Below are positions 7,384 to 11,757 of a stretch of DNA of 11,757 bases, one piece after another. Within the stretch, counting starts at the first letter, position 1. Every line of letters starts with the position of its first letter. Source of the stretch: Erysipelotrichaceae bacterium UBA4808 (GTDB lineage Bacteria; Bacillota_I; Bacilli_A; Erysipelotrichales; Erysipelotrichaceae). The translations under genes and the position numbers were made by a program. Location: positions 4,007 to 15,763 of the forward strand of contig DHGC01000029.1 of NCBI GenBank assembly GCA_002402585.1, in the 5' to 3' direction. The notes beneath the pieces are model-generated. The model saw only the letters and a list, made by a program, of their open reading frames with translations. It was not told the origin of the DNA and did not search any database.

Positions 7384-8037
7384 ATGGGTGAATATTATCA
7401 AATCATATTGACCAGTTTCCAAGTCTGTTTGAGCTCGAGTTTAATTGCGAGTCTTTTTGCCATTCCCTTTGGTTTATGGTTAGGTTTTAGTCAGAGTAAA
7501 CTTGCGAAGCGTTTACGTCCCTTGGTTTCGACTTTAGCGGGCTTACCACCTGTTATCGCTGGAGTGACCATTTATCTCTTGTTATCAAATGCAGGTCCTT
7601 TAGGTTCCTATCGTTTGTTATACACAAAAACCGCAATCGTCATTGCGCAAATATTGATCATCTTTCCATTGGTTTCTGCCGCAATCTATCCTTTGGTTCT
7701 TCCGATTCGTAATATTTTTAAAGAAACCTGTTTAGGTTTGAGTCTGAATCGTTTTACTCAATTCAAGCTTTTGGTCAAGGAATTGAAAACCGGCTTGATC
7801 AGTGCTTATTTATTGGGCTTTGGACGTGCAATGGCTGAGGTTGGGGCTGTGATGATGGTGGGTGGAAACATTCGCTATAAGACGCGTGTGATGACCACAG
7901 CGATTGTTTTGGAGACCAATCAAGGTAATTATGAAATGGCTTTGGTTTTAGGTTTGGTTTTGCTGGCTTTATCTATGGGTTTGAATTATTTGGTCCAAGT
8001 ATCGCTCAAGGAGCATCGTTATGATCCAGTGTCGTGA
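7384..8037 (+). CDS. tupB: ABC transporter permease, tungstate (Tup) type
   Basis: A 217-residue inner membrane permease with about five membrane segments (around 12-35, 50-68, 83-105, 138-157, 183-208). The cytoplasmic EAA loop reads GFGRAMAEVGAVMMVGGNI (about 148-166), a run typical of TupB-type tungstate permeases and somewhat different from molybdate ModB; the conserved EVG of the ATPase-coupling loop is intact. The ATG at 7384 has AAGGA (7374-7378) five bases away; an in-frame upstream start at 7348 is not needed. The position at the end of a pterin cofactor operon supports an oxyanion substrate. Tungstate rather than molybdate is an inference from the permease style and the left-edge radical SAM gene. 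No tupA binding-protein gene precedes it. Confidence 0.82.
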   Translation: MGEYYQIILTSFQVCLSSSLIASLFAIPFGLWLGFSQSKLAKRLRPLVSTLAGLPPVIAGVTIYLLLSNAGPLGSYRLLYTKTAIVIAQILIIFPLVSAAIYPLVLPIRNIFKETCLGLSLNRFTQFKLLVKELKTGLISAYLLGFGRAMAEVGAVMMVGGNIRYKTRVMTTAIVLETNQGNYEMALVLGLVLLALSMGLNYLVQVSLKEHRYDPVS

Positions 8038-8608
8038 TTTTAGATTGAGCATTAAGAACGAATTGTTATTTACATGTGACTTAAGCTTTAAGAAGGGTTT
8101 TGTCTATGTCATCAAGGGCGAAAATGGTTCAGGAAAAACCAGTTTTCTGCGGGCTTTAAAAGGCTTGTTTAAGTATGAGGGACAGTTTGCAATCAATGGT
8201 AAGATGATTTATCAACCCCAGCATTTCCATCTCTTTCAAAAATATGCTAAAGATAATTTCTTTTCAGACATGCAGCGTGCTGAACGTTTCGTCCGCTATT
8301 TTGCCATCGAGGATTTGCTTGATAAATCCGTTAATGTTTTATCGGGTGGTGAGAGACAGAAGATCGCTTTGATTCGAAGTGTGATCCAAGATTATGACAT
8401 CTTACTTTTAGATGAGCCTTGTTCGCAAATGGATCAAAAAAGCATGGAAATGACCCATGCCTTATTGTTTGAATTAGCTCAACAGGAAAATAAATGCATT
8501 CTCTTGGTTTCACATCAGTTGGATGCGAGTTTGAACCAAGGCATCGTATTGGAAATCAAAGACAAACAACTTATTTCACCATCAACCAGTCATTCCGCTT
8601 ATCGTTGA
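8021..8608 (+). CDS. tupC: ABC transporter ATP-binding protein, partner of the Tup-type permease
   Basis: A compact 195-residue ATPase with all parts intact: Walker A GENGSGKTS (33-41), Q-loop YQPQ (64-67), signature LSGGERQ (107-113), Walker B DILLLDEP (126-133) and H-loop His165 (VSHQ). It lacks the C-terminal regulatory MOP/TOBE domain found in ModC, as expected for TupC-type ATPases. AAGGAG (8008-8013) lies seven bases before the ATG. The gene overlaps the permease by 17 bases, so the pair is translationally linked. It is the last gene of the cofactor operon. Its final 38 bases overlap, in convergent orientation, the 3' end of the rpiR-like gene. Confidence 0.83.
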   Translation: MIQCRDFRLSIKNELLFTCDLSFKKGFVYVIKGENGSGKTSFLRALKGLFKYEGQFAINGKMIYQPQHFHLFQKYAKDNFFSDMQRAERFVRYFAIEDLLDKSVNVLSGGERQKIALIRSVIQDYDILLLDEPCSQMDQKSMEMTHALLFELAQQENKCILLVSHQLDASLNQGIVLEIKDKQLISPSTSHSAYR

Positions 8609-9425
8609 TTTGGTTGGTGATCCGTTCAATGTCTTCATAATATTTGACATGCATCGCAACTGTCAAACAATCCAAAAGATAAATCAACGAAACAGTAAAC
8701 AACGTCGTGGAGAGCTCCAAAGCACTCCCCCCAGTCATCGCAAAGAGACTGTAGGTCGCCAACTGATGACTTAAACGATCCTTCTGACCTGCGATATAAA
8801 GTGTTTTGATATCATAGCTCTTCAATTGTTGGAGTGCTTCATGAATGAATTTATTACGCCCACTTTGTGAGATCAAGATCGCAAAAGTAGGTGTTTTCTT
8901 AAGGTTGAGTTGTTCCAACCAGGACCAATTGGTCGTATTGTACGCTACGGCGTTGATGCCAATGGCTTGGAGTTTATACTGATACATCTGAGCGATGGGA
9001 TAATTGAGACCCATGCCATAGATGCCAATGTGTTCACTGGATTGAATCGCTTCGACACAGGCTTGAATCACCGTTGGATCAATCATACTCTCAGTATAAT
9101 TGACAGCTCTTTGATAGATATGCGGCAAGGAGTGAAGGATGTCTTCCATCTTTGAATCTTGGTTAAAGGGGATCGTCTTGATCTGCTCGCGCATCGCCAT
9201 GTATTGACTAAACTCTGCGGTATACATGGACTTGAATTCCGCATATCCACTGAGGCCAATTTTCTTACATAAACGTACAACGGTTGCAGGACTGACGTAA
9301 GCCGCTTTCGCTAAGACGTGTGAACTCGCATGCAAAACCAAGTCCGGTTGGGCTTCAATGGTATCCACAAGTGCTTTCTCTTGGGAGGTTAGATGGGTGA
9401 CATTCTTTAAGCGATCGACAATCAT
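8571..9425 (-). CDS. RpiR-family transcriptional regulator (HTH plus SIS domain)
   Basis: A 284-residue regulator. Residues 1-75 form the RpiR helix-turn-helix domain (LTSQEKALVDTI, then SPATVVRLCKKIGLSGYAEFK). Residues about 119-245 are a SIS sugar-phosphate-binding domain, with GIYGMGLN (134-141) and ILISQSGRN (183-191). It lies downstream of two GH4 glycosidase genes on the same strand, so it probably senses a phosphorylated sugar from that pathway and controls those genes. The nearest in-frame upstream stop is at 9438-9440, so ATG 9425 is the only plausible start. There is no good ribosome binding site. A TG-extended -10 lies just before it, which suggests a leaderless transcript. Convergent with the tupC-like gene (38-base overlap). 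Confidence 0.92.
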   Translation of the reverse strand: MIVDRLKNVTHLTSQEKALVDTIEAQPDLVLHASSHVLAKAAYVSPATVVRLCKKIGLSGYAEFKSMYTAEFSQYMAMREQIKTIPFNQDSKMEDILHSLPHIYQRAVNYTESMIDPTVIQACVEAIQSSEHIGIYGMGLNYPIAQMYQYKLQAIGINAVAYNTTNWSWLEQLNLKKTPTFAILISQSGRNKFIHEALQQLKSYDIKTLYIAGQKDRLSHQLATYSLFAMTGGSALELSTTLFTVSLIYLLDCLTVAMHVKYYEDIERITNQINDKRNDWLMVK

Positions 9426-9431
9426 ACATCC

Positions 9432-9440
9432 ATTGTATCA
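9432..9440 (-). promoter_or_regulatory. Extended -10 candidate for the rpiR-like gene
   Basis: On the reverse strand TGATACAAT (9440 to 9432) is a TG-extended -10 one base off consensus. Six bases separate it from the ATG, so transcription would begin at or next to the start codon. No clear -35 is seen; that region is occupied by the GH4 terminator. Confidence 0.45.
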
Positions 9441-9465
9441 AAAAGAAAAGGCAATTTCTTGCCTT
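9441..9465 (-). terminator. Rho-independent terminator after the downstream GH4 gene
   Basis: Reverse strand reads AAGGCAA, loop GAAA, TTGCCTT (stem arms 9465-9459 and 9454-9448), then a TTCTTTT tract. The stem starts within the GH4 stop codon. It should cut transcription between the GH4 gene and rpiR, with some readthrough possible. Confidence 0.75.
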
Positions 9466-10828
9466 AATTCTTTTCGTATGTAACGCCTTGAGCTTCAAGT
9501 TCCGCAATAACGGATTTGAACTGTGGTAAGTAGTCTTTATTAGCGACCAACATTTCATTTAACATGGTTTTTGCTTTCGCTCCACCATTGATCAATGGAT
9601 TGATGGTGAACGCTTGAAGTGCTGTTCCGTAATCGCCTGTAACGGCCGCATCAATGACAACTTCTTCCATTGCTTTTTGGATTTGCAAGATGCCACGTGC
9701 TGCAGGTTTGAATGAACCCCAGTTGATTGGTTCAGCGCCGTGGGATGTGATCATTGCCGAGATTTCAACGATGCTATCGTAAGGTAGATCTGCGATTGCG
9801 CCATTGTTTTGTGTGCTGACAACCATGATCTTGCGTTTGTCGTTGATGATGGACGCAATGACTTCACACGCCGCATCAGAGTAGTGTGTACCACCACGTT
9901 TTGTCAATTGTTCAGGTTTGTAATCCAACTTTTCGTCTTTGTACAACTCAAACAATTCAGCTTCTGTTTTCTTGACGGTTTCTGCACGTGTTTCATTCTT
10001 AGCATACGCTTCGAGCTCTTCACTCAACATATCTTCCGTGATGTAGTAATAACGGTGGTAGCCACAAGGCAATAAACCGAGGTCTTTGACTTGTTCATAA
10101 GCAAATGGCAAGTTACGGATGTTCTTCATGCCTTCGTATTTAGCTTTGTTTGCTGGGTTGTAGACTTGTTCGATCAAGTAATCTGTGATCTCATTGCCTG
10201 CTTTATCCCAAACACGGTGCCAGTGGAAGTGATTCAAACCTGCAAACTTCGTGTAAAGCTCACCGGTGTGACCACGGTAATCCATGGCTTCACGACAGAA
10301 TTTTTCCATCATGATTGGTACGTTACACAAGCCAACGGTACGTTTCCAACCACCAACTTTAATCGCTGCTTCGGTAACGATGCCTGAAGGATTGGTGAAG
10401 TTTGCCAACCAAGCATTTGGACACAATTCTTTCATATCTTTAATAATGGATAGGATAACAGGAATGGTACGGAAGGCTTTCATCATGCCCCCTGCCCCAT
10501 TGGTTTCTTGTCCAATGAAACCATAGCTCAAAGGAATACGTTCATCACGAATACGTGCATCCAAGAGACCTACACGGAACTGTGTTGTGACAAAGTCCGC
10601 ATCTTTTAAAGCTTCACGACGATCTAATGTTAAGTTGACTTTCCAATCCAAACCCGCTGCTTTGACCATACGTTTTGCCATTGCGCCAACGATCTCTAAT
10701 TTTTCGCGACCTTCTTCGACATCCACCAACCAAATTTCTGTGATTTGCATTTCTTTCTGACGTAAGATAAATCCTTCAATGAGTTCTGGGGTATAACTAC
10801 TACCGCCCCCGATTGTGACAATTTTCAT
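9464..10828 (-). CDS. 6-phospho-beta-glucosidase, glycoside hydrolase family 4
   Basis: A 454-residue NAD+ and metal-dependent GH4 enzyme that would cleave phosphorylated disaccharides delivered by a PTS in the cytoplasm. The N-terminus KIVTIGGGSSYTPELIEGF is the NAD-binding Rossmann strand; IGQETNGAGGMMKAFRTIP (105-123), NFTNPSG (143-149), VGLCNVP (165-171, metal ligand Cys168), GLNHFHWH (197-204, metal ligand His200) and RGGTHYSDAA (311-320) follow. The NCNVP/GLNHF combination points to the beta-glucosidase rather than alpha-glucosidase/galactosidase branch. ATG at 10828 has a perfect AGGAGG six bases upstream; the longer open frame to 10879 is not coding. A closely similar copy lies upstream. 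The gene has its own terminator. The exact sugar is not determined by sequence. Confidence 0.92.
   Translation of the reverse strand: MKIVTIGGGSSYTPELIEGFILRQKEMQITEIWLVDVEEGREKLEIVGAMAKRMVKAAGLDWKVNLTLDRREALKDADFVTTQFRVGLLDARIRDERIPLSYGFIGQETNGAGGMMKAFRTIPVILSIIKDMKELCPNAWLANFTNPSGIVTEAAIKVGGWKRTVGLCNVPIMMEKFCREAMDYRGHTGELYTKFAGLNHFHWHRVWDKAGNEITDYLIEQVYNPANKAKYEGMKNIRNLPFAYEQVKDLGLLPCGYHRYYYITEDMLSEELEAYAKNETRAETVKKTEAELFELYKDEKLDYKPEQLTKRGGTHYSDAACEVIASIINDKRKIMVVSTQNNGAIADLPYDSIVEISAMITSHGAEPINWGSFKPAARGILQIQKAMEEVVIDAAVTGDYGTALQAFTINPLINGGAKAKTMLNEMLVANKDYLPQFKSVIAELEAQGVTYEKN
10191..10230. repeat. 40-base exact direct repeat shared by the two GH4 genes (copy 1)
   Basis: Identical to 11718-11757 and encodes FHWHRVWDKAGNE in both copies. 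The match ends at a mismatch on the left side, and on the right it runs into the window edge, so it may be longer. It is part of the coding sequence, not a mobile repeat. Confidence 0.85.
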
Positions 10829-10834
10829 TTTTGT

Positions 10835-10847
10835 CCTCCTGTACAGG
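10835..10847 (-). promoter_or_regulatory. AGGAGG ribosome binding site embedded in a short palindrome
   Basis: AGGAGG (10840-10835) precedes the GH4 ATG by six bases and decides the start. The 10-base palindrome CCTGTACAGG (10838-10847) overlaps its first half. Whether the palindrome is a regulator site or chance is unclear. Confidence 0.6.
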
Positions 10848-10897
10848 TCTAGTCTGCCATATCGATTCTGTGTGTTCAAGTGCTTTGGTGAAATAGG

Positions 10898-10909
10898 TGA
10901 AGTGTTTCA
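10898..10909. promoter_or_regulatory. Possible operator upstream of the GH4 gene
   Basis: TGAAGTGTTTCA has TGAA/TTCA arms around a 4-base centre. TGAAA-type inverted repeats are used by several RpiR regulators, and an RpiR gene lies downstream. It falls about 70 bases before the GH4 start codon. The arms are short, so this is tentative. Confidence 0.3.
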
Positions 10910-10915
10910 AGCTAA

Positions 10916-10944
10916 AGCATAAACCAGCACTATTTATGAAACAA
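10916..10944 (-). promoter_or_regulatory. Weak promoter candidate for the downstream GH4 gene
   Basis: On the reverse strand TTGTTT (10944-10939) and TATGCT (10921-10916) are exactly 17 bases apart, between the terminator of the upstream GH4 copy and the GH4 ribosome binding site. Both elements depart from consensus, as is common for a regulated promoter. The palindrome at 10898-10909 would fall close to the transcription start. Confidence 0.3.
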
Positions 10945-10950
10945 TGCGCC

Positions 10951-10981
10951 AAAAAAGAAAAGCTAATGCAGGGCATTAGCT
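10951..10981 (-). terminator. Rho-independent terminator after the upstream GH4 gene
   Basis: Reverse strand has arms AGCTAATGC (10981-10973) and GCATTAGCT (10969-10961) around a 3-base loop, a 9-base-pair stem, followed by TTTCTTTTTT (10960-10951). It lies ten bases after the stop codon. Confidence 0.88.
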
Positions 10982-10990
10982 CTCATTGGA

Positions 10991-11757
10991 TTAAGGTTTT
11001 ACGTATGTAACGCCTTTTGCTTCAAGATCTGCAATGACGGATTTGAATTGAGGCAAATAATCCTTGTTGGCAACCAACATGACATCCAACATTTCCTTTG
11101 CTTTAGTTCCAGCTTGGACCAAAGGATTGATGGTAAAGGCTTGAAGTGCCTTTGCATAATCACCCGAAACAGCCGCATCGATGACCACTTCTTCCATGGC
11201 TTTCATGGATTGAACCATACCTCTTGTGGAGGATGGAAATGCGCCCCAATGAATGGGTTCAGGTCCGTGGGATGTGATTTCTGCAGATACTTCCACAATG
11301 GAATCATAAGGCAGATCACTCAATGCGCCATTGTTTTGGGTGCTGACAACCATACGTGTCTTCTTATTGTTTACGATGGATGCGATGAGTTCACACGCCG
11401 CATCACTGTAGTAAGTACCCCCACGTTTGGTCAATTGTTCAGGTTTGTAATCCAATTTTACATCTTTGTAGAGTTCAAACAATTCAGCTTCAGTACGTTT
11501 AACAACTTCTGCACGGGTTTCACCCTTTGCAAATTCTTCAAGTTCATGCGCAAGCATATCGCCGCTCAAGTAATAGTAACGGTGATATGGGCAAGGCAAT
11601 AAGCCTGTGTCCTTGACTTGATCATATTTGAAACTGATCGCACGGATGTTACGCATGGATTTATCTGGCATGTGGTTTTCTGGGTGATAAAGTGTTTCAA
11701 TGATTTCTTGTGTGACTTCATTGCCTGCTTTATCCCAAACACGGTGCCAGTGGAAGT
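10991..11757 (-). CDS. Second 6-phospho-beta-glucosidase, GH4 (5' part off the right edge)
   Basis: The C-terminal 254 residues of a GH4 enzyme. The frame is open from the window edge, starting FHWHRVWDKAGNE immediately after the metal-binding GLNHF region, to TAA at 10991; the apparent ATG at 11671 is internal. Blocks LLPCPYHRYYY, LTKRGGTYYSDAACE and VVSTQNNGALSDLPYDS match the neighbouring GH4 protein without gaps from about residue 236 onward, with about three quarters of residues identical by eye. The pair is therefore a tandem duplication. The Rossmann domain and metal-binding Cys lie beyond the edge and cannot be checked. It ends at its own terminator, so the two copies can be expressed separately. 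Confidence 0.9.
   Translation of the reverse strand, partial: FHWHRVWDKAGNEVTQEIIETLYHPENHMPDKSMRNIRAISFKYDQVKDTGLLPCPYHRYYYLSGDMLAHELEEFAKGETRAEVVKRTEAELFELYKDVKLDYKPEQLTKRGGTYYSDAACELIASIVNNKKTRMVVSTQNNGALSDLPYDSIVEVSAEITSHGPEPIHWGAFPSSTRGMVQSMKAMEEVVIDAAVSGDYAKALQAFTINPLVQAGTKAKEMLDVMLVANKDYLPQFKSVIADLEAKGVTYVKP
11718..11757. repeat. 40-base exact direct repeat shared by the two GH4 genes (copy 2)
   Basis: Second copy of the tract at 10191-10230, reaching the right end of the window. Confidence 0.85.

Noticed and set aside
10898..10909. Catabolite control (cre) site
   Set aside because: The 12-base inverted repeat lacks the central CG and 14-base spacing of the cre consensus.
11048..11602. 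184-residue rightward open frame, and similar frames at 9809-10075 and 10091-10387
   Set aside because: They lie antisense to the GH4 genes in both copies; the open frames result from the codon bias of the real genes, and the translations show no recognisable family.
11671..11757. Second GH4 gene beginning at the ATG at 11671 as a truncated gene
   Set aside because: The frame stays open to the window edge and encodes FHWHRVWDKAGNE, matching the middle of the neighbouring GH4 protein, so the gene is cut by the window and not truncated.

Overview
The window looks like chromosome from a low-GC Gram-positive bacterium (Bacillota; the flavour is Erysipelotrichia-like, but the exact lineage is an inference from protein style and gene content). 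Supporting signs are strong GGAGG-type ribosome binding sites, TG-extended TATAAT promoters, rho-independent terminators with short stems and T-runs, an RpiR/GH4 sugar locus, and tight operons with overlapping genes.

Left edge (1-588): a radical SAM protein with a CX3CX2C motif reads leftward off the window. By sequence style and context it is best explained as a maturase for a tungsten-pterin oxidoreductase. It is divergent from a two-gene RDD membrane-protein operon (589-1769). The intergenic gap holds a large inverted repeat lying over the -35 of the RDD promoter. The RDD operon ends at a clear terminator (1792-1820).

Centre (1889-8608): one compact, same-strand operon of eight genes for making the pyranopterin metal cofactor and importing its metal: moeA, a MoeA fused to a periplasmic-binding-protein-like domain, moaA, moaC, a MOSC-domain protein, mogA/moaB-like, and an ABC permease plus ATPase of the tungstate (Tup) type. 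Almost every junction overlaps or is separated by 1-2 bases. MoaC plus MoaA make the cyclic pterin, MogA/MoaB adenylylates molybdopterin, the two MoeA proteins insert the oxyanion, and TupBC import it. The MPT synthase genes (moaD, moaE), moeB and the tungstate-binding lipoprotein tupA are not in the window, and neither are the nucleotide-adding mob genes. Together with the radical SAM protein this fits a tungsten bis-pterin enzyme (aldehyde:ferredoxin oxidoreductase type), but no such oxidoreductase is visible here.

Right part (8571-11757): minus-strand sugar locus. Two closely similar GH4 6-phospho-beta-glucosidase genes lie in tandem (the upstream one cut by the right edge), each with its own terminator, followed by an RpiR-family regulator whose 3' end overlaps the end of the tupC-like gene in convergent orientation. 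The regulator probably controls the GH4 genes and a PTS transporter that would lie outside the window.

No RNA genes, CRISPR arrays, insertion sequences or transposases were seen. No intergenic stretch exceeds about 160 bases.
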